DNA of 64,000 bases from Paenibacillus plantiphilus (GTDB taxonomy: Bacteria > Bacillota > Bacilli > Paenibacillales > Paenibacillaceae): assembly GCF_927798095.1 (NCBI RefSeq), contig NZ_CAKMMF010000006.1, positions 69,052-133,051 on the forward strand, given 5' to 3'. The notes under the pieces are model-generated. The model was not told where the DNA came from. It was given only the letters and a program-made list of their open reading frames with translations, and did no database searches. Made by a program: the position numbers and the translations under genes. Shown piece by piece: positions 42,499 to 51,452 of this stretch (position 1 is the first letter of the stretch; each line of letters starts with the position of its first letter).

Positions 42499-42612
42499 TC
42501 CAGCACCTCATGTCAGTCAGGATAAAATAGATTTATCCGTTATTCTACCCAACATCTTCATTCACAATGCGAAGGAGGAAAGCAATCGAGAAGGAATCAA
42601 TGACAAAGTATG

Positions 42613-42711
42613 TGCTATAATGGAATAGTGGATCGCGATTACAAATAAGGAATAAACGAATCTAATTGGGGGATTGGCATCATGAAAAATATTTTTCAGT
42701 TTGGTGTTTAG
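42613..42711 (+). promoter_or_regulatory. Extended -10 promoter and possible 9-residue leader peptide
   Basis: TGCTATAAT (42613-42621) is an extended -10 element. Downstream, GGGGGA stands eight bases before an ATG at 42682 that opens a nine-codon frame, MKNIFQFGV, ending at 42711. The leader precedes the secreted-protein gene by 37 bp. Translation of it is unproven. Confidence 0.5.
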
Positions 42712-42748
42712 GCTAGATAGGCCCACTAATAGGAGGCGCGGAACAGTA

Positions 42749-43330
42749 ATGAAAAAACCAATTAATTATATCGGGCTTCTTTTCCTCATATTCGTCATCA
42801 GCTTTTTAAGCTATAAACTTCTTGCACCTCAACAATTGCGAACCGAAGGAAAGCTTGATAGGGTATTGACCACGGAATCATCGCTGATCAAGGATGACAT
42901 AGCATTGCCGCCAACACTTGATTCCTATGTGTCGGAAGCAATTCTTGCCCACAACGCAGACTACTATCAGGAGGGAGCGTTCCAAACTGAATCTCACGTC
43001 ACACTCAAAACCATTGAGAATGAAAACACGACAATGGTCTATTTGATGGCCTACTATGCCGTGTACGATTTTCCAGAGGGAAAACCTGAGCTGGTCAGCG
43101 GCAGCCATATCCCCGTTTCTCTGACCTTTTCCAAGGATGATAGCGGAGTTTATGCACTTACAGAGTATTGGGAAGCGTCGGATGGCTCCTACTACACGTC
43201 GTCAATCAAAGAGAAATTCCCATCAGATGTATATGAACAGGCGATTAATACACAGCTTTACGCCGAGCAGCAGCGAGCCGCCTGTATTAAGAAAGCAAAG
43301 GAATACATAAGGCAACAGCAGGGCATCTGA
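42749..43330 (+). CDS. Exported, membrane-anchored protein of unknown function
   Basis: I do not recognise this 193-residue protein. The N-terminus is a basic Lys-Lys start with one membrane helix (about residues 6-24), so the remaining 165 residues face the outside. That domain is acidic, alternates strands and helices (TMVYLMAYYAVYDFPEGKPELV, VSLTFSKDDSGVYALTEYWE) and ends in a basic helix. No Cys pair or catalytic motif is apparent. AGGAGG lies twelve bases before the ATG, rather far. It is a single-gene unit between an osmolyte importer and a glycan locus, ended by a strong distal hairpin. Confidence 0.7.
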   Translation: MKKPINYIGLLFLIFVISFLSYKLLAPQQLRTEGKLDRVLTTESSLIKDDIALPPTLDSYVSEAILAHNADYYQEGAFQTESHVTLKTIENENTTMVYLMAYYAVYDFPEGKPELVSGSHIPVSLTFSKDDSGVYALTEYWEASDGSYYTSSIKEKFPSDVYEQAINTQLYAEQQRAACIKKAKEYIRQQQGI

Positions 43331-43451
43331 GGAAGAACTGCTGCTTGGAATCATCATTAGCAGCCGAAGGGAACCTCAAACCCATACTAGGACGCGGGTA
43401 CGACAAGGTCTGCCGCGAGTTGGTACTTGCTTGCTGCAGATGATTCAACAT

Positions 43452-43610
43452 TCAACTACAAAGAAGAGGAGCCTGATTATTACTGGCTCCTCTTCTTTGT
43501 AGTTGGCTAATATTATGTTTGCTGACAAGCCCGGCTCGCTTGGCTGCCCATTCAGGATAAGTGAGCAAGGCGCGACCTACTGCCACCAAATCGAACTCCC
43601 CAAATCGGCC
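43452..43610 (-). pseudogene. C-terminal remnant of an NADH:flavin oxidoreductase (old yellow enzyme) gene
   Basis: One minus-strand frame reads GRFGEFDLVAVGRALLTYPE then WAAKRAGLVSKHNIS. This is the conserved C-terminal part of old-yellow-enzyme proteins, where DLVAVGRALLxDPEW contributes to FMN phosphate binding. A stop in frame precedes it and nothing upstream is homologous. The reading continues into the hairpin at 43453-43505 before its stop, so even the terminal codons are likely not original. Confidence 0.75.
43453..43505. terminator. Strong bidirectional hairpin
   Basis: A perfect 21-bp stem (43453-43473 with 43485-43505) with an 11-base loop. It can end transcription from the exported-protein gene and protect the glycan locus from read-through. 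Confidence 0.8.
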
Positions 43611-43672
43611 AGTTTAGCGGTAAGCGGACAAGGGAGTTGTTGGAATCGTTAACGAGCGTTCGTCAATGTCAC

Positions 43673-46600
43673 TTACACGCACACGACGCGTACTTCATCC
43701 GGGCGGTACACGGACGCTATACAGCCTTCCGCATCGGTCGCAAACAGAACGGATCGTTCACTCGCCAGCTTGAAGGAATACATCTTATTTGTTCGCGAAT
43801 CCTTGATGGCAATCTCGGCATCCCTGGCAAACTCGGAGACGAACACATAAAGCGAGCCGCCAGCGAATGTCAGCTTATTGCCATAGATACCGAGCAGCTC
43901 GCCGCCGCTAATCCATTCCATCTCTGAGGAGCATTTTGCCGCTGATGCAGCATATCGGTATAAGGCCGCAATCGTCTCGGACCGCTCATTCAGCTCGACA
44001 GGCAGCGGGCACCATAACAACAGTCCTGCACCTAGCGGTACGTCAACGATAGAATGGCTCCCGTTTGAGCCTACTTCCTTGAACACCTCCGCAATCCGGC
44101 GAGCGCCGAATGAGACAGGCAGTGTTCGACCGTCTACAATGAGTTGTTCCTCGCGCAGCACATTGGCAAGCTCTCTTGGTCCAAGCAGCTCAGCTAGCCG
44201 ACCATTCGGACGCCAATAGGCATCAAGGCTGGCAGGTCCGGTGACGAGCAGAACCGCTCCCGTCTTCCGTACGATATCGAGCAGCCGCTCAAAAGCGGCA
44301 TCATCGATATTATGTGCGCTCGGCAATATAATCAGCTTGGCTGGAGAGGACTCCAGAGCATCCAGATGATATTCCCCGACAGCCCGGAACGGCTGATTCA
44401 GTTCATAAGCGAGCACACGCACCGCCTTCGTTGTAGCATCGAAGGCCAGCTTTCGGTTGGAGAAATCATTGGAGTACGGGAATATAACAGCGGTCTCCTC
44501 CAGCACACGATCATGGAACAGGTCCCGAATCTCATCCATAAACCGTCCAAAATCCCGGGATACTTCTGCCTCCGGTTTCTCCGTTCCATCCGCACGCAGC
44601 GCTCCGATATGCGACTCGTTGGCATTGTCCATATAGAAGTTGGTATTCCATATCCATTGCACCGCGCCAGCTCCGCCTGTGGCAAAGGCATAGGCATATT
44701 TTCTCTCCAGTATATTGCGCAGCTCTGCTTCCGACCTTTTAGCGCGGCCATCTGGCGTTTCCACGTACATAATCCCGGTTTCCTGAACAAGATTGGGCTT
44801 ATCCGGCGTCTTGGCGAATACTCCATCCCATACGAGCTGGTCGTTAAGCCACCATGAATGGACAGTCGTATAGTCCACCGCTTCCGCATAAAAGAACGGC
44901 GAAGGCCGCTGCGCTCCCAGCGCTTCATCCTGTCCTACGGTTACAAGATGATCCGGACATAATTGCTTAATCGTGCCGTATAACTCTGCCGCCCAACGGT
45001 TATGCATGTCCATAGAGAACAGCACATAATCAAGCCAGCGGGTCCCTCTTTTGGCCTGATGCATATCCTGCACATCGAAGTTGATCTCTTCAGGCTCTGG
45101 CAGCGCTGCCGTTTCAAAATCCTTCAACTGCTCAGGCGACATATTCCAGCGCTCCTGCAGCACGTCGATAGATCCATGCCTCTTCCTCAGCCATTTCACA
45201 TAAGCGGCACGCTCGAACGGATCACCGCAGCTGCGAGGACCATCGGAGAAAATACGTTTAGGATCGAACATGGACGGCTCATTGATCAAGTCCCAATCTA
45301 TGTTGGCTGCATTGCGGTAGCGCGAGACGATCAGCCGGATGAACCGTTTCTGGGCTTCGACGCTGCGCGGGTCGAGATACGGATTGACCCCTTCCCACGT
45401 CTCCGGCGTGAAGGAAAAGAACGTAAAGGTGACCTGAAAGCCATATTTGCTTGCCGTCAGCAGGAAAGCGTCGATAGAACGCAGAACCTCCTCTGATGCG
45501 TGTCCATCCACCTGCATAATGTTGCGGTAAGCGGTCCATATGCCTGTCCGAATCCAGTTGATTCCACTTCTATGCATCTGCGCCATATCTCTGTCCCACA
45601 CGCTCACATTGGGGAGAAACAGAAACTTGCGCGACGTATCCGACGTCATATATGTCATGCCTACGACGGGAAGCGGCCTGCCGTCCTTGACGAAATAATC
45701 CCGCCCGCAAGCTACCGGACTTCCTTCTGCAAGCAGACGTTCATCAAAGCACCAGAAGCCTTGATGCAGTAGACGCACCTCGCCATCGGCGGCTTCAGCC
45801 CGGCATTCCACCCGATACTGCCCTTTATCAAGTTCCAGTGGAATAACCATTCGTTCCACCTGCAGCTCGCCGCCGACCACGGCCTCGAATGATGTTGTCC
45901 AAATCTGCCCGCCTTTGGTGCTATTTCTGGAGCTGAAGCTGGAACTGGAGCTCTCGTTGCTGGCTCGTTTGTCATTGCCGTTCTCGCTAACTAACGATAC
46001 CGCGAACCGCCAGCTTTGCGCAGCGCGCCGCTTCCTGCCGCTGATCCGCTGCAGTTGCAGCGTTAGTATGGCTTTCTCGCCAGGAAGATAGGAAGCATAG
46101 CTTGTCTTCAGCCACAATTCGGTGATGCCCTTCGCGCAGAAGGCCGCCCATTGAGCAAGCGCCTCGGCACCGCCTCCGGCAAGGAACGATGCCGTCAATG
46201 GCTGGTTGATAAACAACCAGCGGCTGCCGGCAAACGGACCTCCGTTGTTCTCCCACAGAACGGCAGGGGCTGCCACCTCGCGGCTATCAGTGGAGATCCC
46301 CTTTAACAGCGGGTAGATCCGGGTGTCCATAGGTCCGGACGAGCCCATCTGATGGGGCAAATCGCTGCTTTTCGTCACATGAGGCACCAAATTCCACGTA
46401 TCTGCCACCTCGAACAAAGCTTCCGCTCCCGCAAACAACGGTATGTCGGACGATGCGAGCAAAGAGGCCACCGGTCCCGAATCTACCCGCAGCGCCTCGT
46501 GTATATGAAGCTGCTGGTGATAAGCCGTCTGCTCCGCTTCAATATGCCATGCGCCATCGTCCGAATGACGGACAGGATGTTTGAATGGTGCGCCGCCAAG

Positions 46601-46876
46601 ACTGATCAAGCCGCCTCCGCCTCTAAGAAAAGCGAGAATAGCAGGCCACGCAGCCTTGGGAAAATACGGCGCATGAAGATTGATCAGGCAATCCGCTGCG
46701 ATAGTTTCCAGCACTTCGGCAAGCTGTGAGGCATCAGCCGCAATCAGCCTGTTCCCCACACCCGGCTCGCCGGGCAAGCCGCCCTGCTCCCGCAGCGCCG
46801 CCGCGAGCGAATCTATCGTTTCCTTGTTGCCTGCGACGGGAAAGGAGCTGTCATAGAATACGATATATCCGCTCAT
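43673..46876 (-). CDS. Clan GH-A glycoside hydrolase (GH5/GH42-like), multidomain, cytoplasmic
   Basis: This 1067-residue protein without a signal peptide has a central TIM-barrel glycosidase. The acid/base Glu is in DLINEPS (about residue 530) and the nucleophile Glu in VQETGIMY (about 700), the layout of retaining clan GH-A enzymes. Flanking regions resemble glutamine-amidotransferase-like domains (CLINLHAPYFPKAAWPAILA near the start; LIILPSAHNIDDAAFERLLD near the end) as found in GH42-type enzymes. Given its operon with alpha-mannosidases, a beta-mannosidase or similar activity on the core of a mannoglycan is plausible, but beta-galactosidase cannot be excluded. The ATG overlaps the GH125 stop (ATGA). 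It is the last gene of the operon. Confidence 0.8.
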   Translation of the reverse strand: MSGYIVFYDSSFPVAGNKETIDSLAAALREQGGLPGEPGVGNRLIAADASQLAEVLETIAADCLINLHAPYFPKAAWPAILAFLRGGGGLISLGGAPFKHPVRHSDDGAWHIEAEQTAYHQQLHIHEALRVDSGPVASLLASSDIPLFAGAEALFEVADTWNLVPHVTKSSDLPHQMGSSGPMDTRIYPLLKGISTDSREVAAPAVLWENNGGPFAGSRWLFINQPLTASFLAGGGAEALAQWAAFCAKGITELWLKTSYASYLPGEKAILTLQLQRISGRKRRAAQSWRFAVSLVSENGNDKRASNESSSSSFSSRNSTKGGQIWTTSFEAVVGGELQVERMVIPLELDKGQYRVECRAEAADGEVRLLHQGFWCFDERLLAEGSPVACGRDYFVKDGRPLPVVGMTYMTSDTSRKFLFLPNVSVWDRDMAQMHRSGINWIRTGIWTAYRNIMQVDGHASEEVLRSIDAFLLTASKYGFQVTFTFFSFTPETWEGVNPYLDPRSVEAQKRFIRLIVSRYRNAANIDWDLINEPSMFDPKRIFSDGPRSCGDPFERAAYVKWLRKRHGSIDVLQERWNMSPEQLKDFETAALPEPEEINFDVQDMHQAKRGTRWLDYVLFSMDMHNRWAAELYGTIKQLCPDHLVTVGQDEALGAQRPSPFFYAEAVDYTTVHSWWLNDQLVWDGVFAKTPDKPNLVQETGIMYVETPDGRAKRSEAELRNILERKYAYAFATGGAGAVQWIWNTNFYMDNANESHIGALRADGTEKPEAEVSRDFGRFMDEIRDLFHDRVLEETAVIFPYSNDFSNRKLAFDATTKAVRVLAYELNQPFRAVGEYHLDALESSPAKLIILPSAHNIDDAAFERLLDIVRKTGAVLLVTGPASLDAYWRPNGRLAELLGPRELANVLREEQLIVDGRTLPVSFGARRIAEVFKEVGSNGSHSIVDVPLGAGLLLWCPLPVELNERSETIAALYRYAASAAKCSSEMEWISGGELLGIYGNKLTFAGGSLYVFVSEFARDAEIAIKDSRTNKMYSFKLASERSVLFATDAEGCIASVYRPDEVRVVCV

Positions 46877-48192
46877 AGCAGCCCATCCTTCATTGCTCCG
46901 TGTACAAGCTGGGCGAACAAGCTGTTCGACCATACGAACCAGTCTCTCGTATACACGGAAGGATCATCCGCATGGAATCCTTCGTGCATAAATCCAGTAT
47001 CTCCATCCGTCGACTCCAGCACCGCGATCATCGCCAGCTTCTCCTCATCCGTGGAGGCGGTCAAGCCCTGCATCGACAACGCCATATGCCAAATATATTG
47101 GGGCGGCGTATGAGGACTGCCGATTCCGCTTGCGACCTTGCCTTCGTAATAGTATGGATTGGCGGCGCTTAATGCAAAGCGGCGCGTATTCTGATAAATC
47201 GGATCATCCTTGGACGTGAAGCCCAGATAAGGAATAGAGAGCAGCCCCGGCGTTCCGGCATCGTCCATCAAGCAGTAGTTGCCGAAGCCGTCTGTCTCAT
47301 AGGCATATATCGGACCGAATTCCGGATGGCGGTAGATGCCATACAGCTCTATGCCGTGACGGACATCCGCTTCAAGCTTGCGCAGCTCCTGAACGAATGC
47401 CAGGTCGCGGAACACCCACTCGGCAATTTCGCACATTTGCCCAAGAACCGCCGCTGCGAACATATTAGCCGGAATATTGTAGTGAAAATCGCAGGCATCA
47501 TCGCTTGGGCGGAATCCGGACCAGATCATGCCCGTGTAGTTGACCGGCATCCCCAGTCCGTCATTGTAGAGCGTTTCTGTTGGAATCTCGATATCCCTGG
47601 TGAATCTGTACGGCGACAGCTCAAGGTGTCGCTGCTCCGTTCTCCACAGATCCAGAATGATGCGCATCGTTTCTTTGAAACCCGCATCGAATATGTCAGT
47701 AAGTCCCGTTTCCTTCCAATACATATAAGCCAGCCGAATCGAAAAGCAGATGGAATCCAGCTCGAATTTGCGTTCCCAGACCCATGGTCCCATGTCCGTC
47801 TTATCCTCTGCATTCCAGTGCCAGTCATTGGCCGACTCATTGAAAGCATTGGCATACGGATCTATGCGAATACAGGCCATATGCCGTTTGATCAGCCCGC
47901 CGATTATCCGCTGAAGAGCAGGGTCATTCTTCGCCAACGGCACATAATGAATGACCTGCTCGACAGAATCGCGCAGCCACATAGCCGGAATATCGCCGGT
48001 AAGGATGAATGTCGTTCCGTCATCCATAAGCTTGACCGCTGTTTGCAGCGTATTCGGAAAACAATTATTGAACAGACGGAGCAGCTTGGGGCGGTGCGCA
48101 AGATTCACATCCGCCTCCTCCAGCACTGCTTGGACAGCGGCCGGCAGCGCAAGCTTCGGCAGTGAAATGACCGGTAATCGAAATTGCTTCAT
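46873..48192 (-). CDS. GH125 exo-alpha-1,6-mannosidase
   Basis: This 439-residue cytoplasmic enzyme is of the metal-independent GH125 family, which removes alpha-1,6-linked mannose from N-glycans and yeast mannans with inversion. Family hallmarks are FNNCFPNTLQTAVKL, TGDIPAMWLRDSVEQVIHYV (the alpha/alpha-barrel active-site region), NESANDWHW and STDGDTGFMHEGFHADDPS near the C-terminus, where the catalytic base Glu lies. The ATG at 48192 follows GGGAGG by nine bases. It lies 47 bp downstream of a GH38 alpha-mannosidase and overlaps the next gene by four bases; the two enzymes have complementary linkage preferences. Confidence 0.93.
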   Translation of the reverse strand: MKQFRLPVISLPKLALPAAVQAVLEEADVNLAHRPKLLRLFNNCFPNTLQTAVKLMDDGTTFILTGDIPAMWLRDSVEQVIHYVPLAKNDPALQRIIGGLIKRHMACIRIDPYANAFNESANDWHWNAEDKTDMGPWVWERKFELDSICFSIRLAYMYWKETGLTDIFDAGFKETMRIILDLWRTEQRHLELSPYRFTRDIEIPTETLYNDGLGMPVNYTGMIWSGFRPSDDACDFHYNIPANMFAAAVLGQMCEIAEWVFRDLAFVQELRKLEADVRHGIELYGIYRHPEFGPIYAYETDGFGNYCLMDDAGTPGLLSIPYLGFTSKDDPIYQNTRRFALSAANPYYYEGKVASGIGSPHTPPQYIWHMALSMQGLTASTDEEKLAMIAVLESTDGDTGFMHEGFHADDPSVYTRDWFVWSNSLFAQLVHGAMKDGLL

Positions 48193-48239
48193 TTTGTATG
48201 TCCTCCCGCATCCCCACGGGGATATAGTAATGGTTGGAA

Positions 48240-51200
48240 TCAACCAATGAGTTTAATAGATTTAATTTCATATGGACGGAATTCAAGTGACAGTCCGCCA
48301 TTCTCCAAAGCCAGTTCCTCGATCTCATCTTCCAGCGCATTGACCAGCATCACTTTGCCGATCGGAGACGGCCAACTGATGAAGACCCGTTCCCGTCCAC
48401 CCGATGATTCATAGAGACGGAGAATGGTGTCCGCTCCATCCTCGGAAGGCTTGACCGTATCCAGAATGACATGCTTGCTATCTAATCCAATAAAAGAATA
48501 CCGGAGAGGCAACGTGCCATCCGCCTTCCCTTCGTGGATCGACTTCACAAGAAGGGGAGCGTTCAGCTCAGCCGCCTTGCGAACGGTGTGGGCATTCCGC
48601 CAATCCTCCTGATGGGGATAGACCGAATAAGTAAACTCATGACTACCTTGGTCTGCCCCCCGATCAGGCCACTTAGGCGCGCGCAGCAGCGACAGACGGA
48701 GCAGCCCTTCCTTGGCGTCATAGCCGTACTTGCAATCGTTTAACAAAGCAACGCCGTAGCCGTTCTCCGACATATCCGCCCAGCGGTGTCCACAGACCTC
48801 ATACTGCGCCTGCTCCCAGCTTGTATTGCGGTGCGTTACGCGCTCCAGCGCCCCGAATGGAATTTCGTAGGTCGCTTTATCCGTCACCAGATCAAGCGGG
48901 AATGCGGCCTTCAGCAGCTTGTGGGACTCCTCCCAACGCACCCGTGTACGGAAATCAACGCGACGGTCGTGATGATACAGAATCAGGTCCTGCTGAATGA
49001 GCGAATGATTCAGACGCCATTCGAAGCGCAGAACATCCTTCGTCCTGCCTCTAAGAACAACCTTCTCGCTCAGCAGTTCGGATGCCCCGGCGGGCTGCTC
49101 CTCATAACGCGGGTCGATATCCCAGGCATCCCATAGTGTCGGCTTGTCATGGAAAAATTGAAGCTCGTTCGCCTTCGCTCCTGGCTTCAGCAGCTCTCTG
49201 CCTGCCTCCTTGTCATACCAGCGTACAATTTCGCCCCGTTCGTTGAATGCCAGCACATACTGCCCCGTCTCCCAATTTCCGTCGAAAGCAAATTGCTGTG
49301 CAGGCGAAGCCTGAACATTTGCATTTGCATTTGCATTTGCATTTGCATTTGCAATCGCAGCAGCACTCATACCCGCACTAACACCTGCACCCACACCCGC
49401 GTCTGCTTCTCTCAGCCATATCGTCGTATATCCAAAGGCCGGCACCGACGGCACAAGGACGGATAGCTCATGGAACGCCGCCCCTGTTTCCGTATCAAAG
49501 TCCGTGTACAAGTCGCTCAGCAGCAATTGTCCCGCTTCATTATAAGCGGCCATGCCAGACAATTCCGCTCCTCCCTTAATGCTTACAATTTCTTCCCGCT
49601 CCCAGCCCTGGCTATTGAAGACAGCGTAAGGACGGCCTTCGCCAGCCGCTGCGATTCCCTGCGTGATGGACTCCAGGCCCTTGTCCAGACTATCTCCACC
49701 GATGGCGAATATCGTCTCGTACTCCTTCTCCGAGGTTTCGTACACCTCCGTTATCGAGCTGCCGGGGATAATGTCGTGAAATTGATTCAGCATAATCAAT
49801 TTCCAGCCTTCCTCCATCGCCGTTTTGAAGGAATCCCTCATCTCCGGCGACCCGAACGGGAACGCCAGATTATTCCACACCTCTGCCTCGCGGTACATAA
49901 TCTCAGCCTTCCGGTTCCATCGCTTGTTGCGGGCATGTGTTGTATATGTTCCTCTGTGCAGCTCCAGATACAGGTCGCCGCGCCAGATTGGCAGATCGGT
50001 GCGGTCCGCGCCGACGCCCTCGAAGAAATCGAGCGCCGTGCTGAAACGTGCCGCAGGCAGACCCGGCATCAGCTCCGCGCGGTTCACATACTCCACCATT
50101 TCCCGGGTTACTCCGCCGCCCCCGTCTCCATGACCATACAGCAGCATCTGCTCCTCATGCCTGTCCTTCTGGCGGAAGGACTCCCAATGCTCGTGAACAT
50201 CCTTAGGATGGGTATGCTCGTTAACACCATGGTTAAGATAGGTAAGCATGGAAGTACCGTCGATGCCCGTCCATTGGAACAGATCATGCGGGAAGACGTT
50301 CGTATCATTCCAATTCAGCTTAGTCGTCATAAAATATTGCACGCCCGCGTGCTTCATTATTTGCGGCAATGATGCGCAGTAGCCGAACGTATCGGGCAGC
50401 CACTCAATCGTTGACGTCTGCCCGAATTCTTCGCGGTAGAAGCGCTGGCCGTGCAGCAGCTGGCGAATTAGCGATTCCCCGCTTGGCAGGTTCAAATCCG
50501 GCTCTACCCACATACCGCCAACCAATTCCCAGCGTCCTTCGGCGATTCGCGCCTTCACTCTCTCGTACAGCTCCGGATAATGCTCCTTGACGAAGGCATA
50601 GAGCAAAGGCTGGCTCTGCGTATAACGAAACTCCGGATACTCATCCATCAGCGTGCATACAGTGGAGAAAGTCCGGCTGCTCTTGCGGACTGTCTCCCGC
50701 ACGGGCCACAGCCAGGCTACGTCGATATGCGATTGGCCGACCATATGCATCGTCCCGTTGGAATCCCGGTCAGGAGACAGCGTCCGAACCTTGCCTGTCA
50801 ATGTCTCCTCAACAGAGATCGGCCACTCCAAGCCCGCGTTCGCATTATGCAAATTCCGTTCGACCGCATCCATAGCCTCATACAGCGCTTCAAGCAAGCC
50901 GATCCTCGTCAAATTCTGGCTTGGCTGCAGCAGCACCATATCCCTGACGACCGTCAGACTAAGGATCAGGCTTTGCAGCGGACGGCTGCCGTGTACAAGG
51001 CGGCTGCGGATCGCCCGGATCGGATCGCGCAGCGTAGCTTGACGGTTCAGCGGGTCCTTCGGCTCGGAGATGGGGTCGAACATTTCGATCTCTACGACCG
51101 GATTGGCACCTGTTTTATCTATAAACAGGGGAACATACGTATGATTGGAATCCAGGCCATGATAGGGAATGCCGTTAAGCCGTACCAGCCCTTCACCGCC

Positions 51201-51452
51201 TGCTTCCACAATGAGACCGACCGGATCGCCGCTCCAGCCTTCAGGAATGTCCAGCGTCAGCCGGAGGAAATAGGTTGTGCCTGCCGTTCCGGTCAAATAA
51301 TCGGTAACATCACCCTTTACAGGCTCGCCTTTATAGACATATTCGCCAGGCTTCACATATTCCGCAATTCGGATATCCCATTCCTTCAGCTCGATGCTGT
51401 CGAGCCACTGCCGCCCCGAAAGCTCACGAATCAAGCGATTAATCCGTTCCAT
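48240..51452 (-). CDS. GH38 alpha-mannosidase
   Basis: This 1070-residue zinc-dependent retaining alpha-mannosidase shows the expected motifs: the zinc site His-x-Asp in GQSHIDVAWLWP (about 239-250), nucleophile Asp in WLPDTFGY (about 358) and the later NQFHDIIPGSS. The C-terminal half is the usual beta-sandwich region. Near residues 700-713 an Ala-Asn repeat is coded by six-base repeats and preceded by an Ala/Gly/Val-rich stretch, an unusual flexible insertion in the middle domain. It lacks a signal peptide, so it acts on imported oligosaccharides. AAAGGAG lies eight bases before the ATG. It overlaps the GH3 gene by 14 bp. Confidence 0.94.
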   Translation of the reverse strand: MERINRLIRELSGRQWLDSIELKEWDIRIAEYVKPGEYVYKGEPVKGDVTDYLTGTAGTTYFLRLTLDIPEGWSGDPVGLIVEAGGEGLVRLNGIPYHGLDSNHTYVPLFIDKTGANPVVEIEMFDPISEPKDPLNRQATLRDPIRAIRSRLVHGSRPLQSLILSLTVVRDMVLLQPSQNLTRIGLLEALYEAMDAVERNLHNANAGLEWPISVEETLTGKVRTLSPDRDSNGTMHMVGQSHIDVAWLWPVRETVRKSSRTFSTVCTLMDEYPEFRYTQSQPLLYAFVKEHYPELYERVKARIAEGRWELVGGMWVEPDLNLPSGESLIRQLLHGQRFYREEFGQTSTIEWLPDTFGYCASLPQIMKHAGVQYFMTTKLNWNDTNVFPHDLFQWTGIDGTSMLTYLNHGVNEHTHPKDVHEHWESFRQKDRHEEQMLLYGHGDGGGGVTREMVEYVNRAELMPGLPAARFSTALDFFEGVGADRTDLPIWRGDLYLELHRGTYTTHARNKRWNRKAEIMYREAEVWNNLAFPFGSPEMRDSFKTAMEEGWKLIMLNQFHDIIPGSSITEVYETSEKEYETIFAIGGDSLDKGLESITQGIAAAGEGRPYAVFNSQGWEREEIVSIKGGAELSGMAAYNEAGQLLLSDLYTDFDTETGAAFHELSVLVPSVPAFGYTTIWLREADAGVGAGVSAGMSAAAIANANANANANANVQASPAQQFAFDGNWETGQYVLAFNERGEIVRWYDKEAGRELLKPGAKANELQFFHDKPTLWDAWDIDPRYEEQPAGASELLSEKVVLRGRTKDVLRFEWRLNHSLIQQDLILYHHDRRVDFRTRVRWEESHKLLKAAFPLDLVTDKATYEIPFGALERVTHRNTSWEQAQYEVCGHRWADMSENGYGVALLNDCKYGYDAKEGLLRLSLLRAPKWPDRGADQGSHEFTYSVYPHQEDWRNAHTVRKAAELNAPLLVKSIHEGKADGTLPLRYSFIGLDSKHVILDTVKPSEDGADTILRLYESSGGRERVFISWPSPIGKVMLVNALEDEIEELALENGGLSLEFRPYEIKSIKLIG
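49315..49350. repeat. In-frame 6-bp repeats in the GH38 gene
   Basis: Six copies of (A/G)CATTT encode alternating Asn and Ala in a linker of the alpha-mannosidase. Confidence 0.9.

Larger units (their letters stand above)
43331..43672. other. Gap holding a terminator and an oxidoreductase remnant
   Basis: 342 bp separating the exported protein from the glycan locus. It contains a 21-bp perfect hairpin and, on the minus strand, the tail of a flavin oxidoreductase gene; both are listed separately. Confidence 0.6.
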
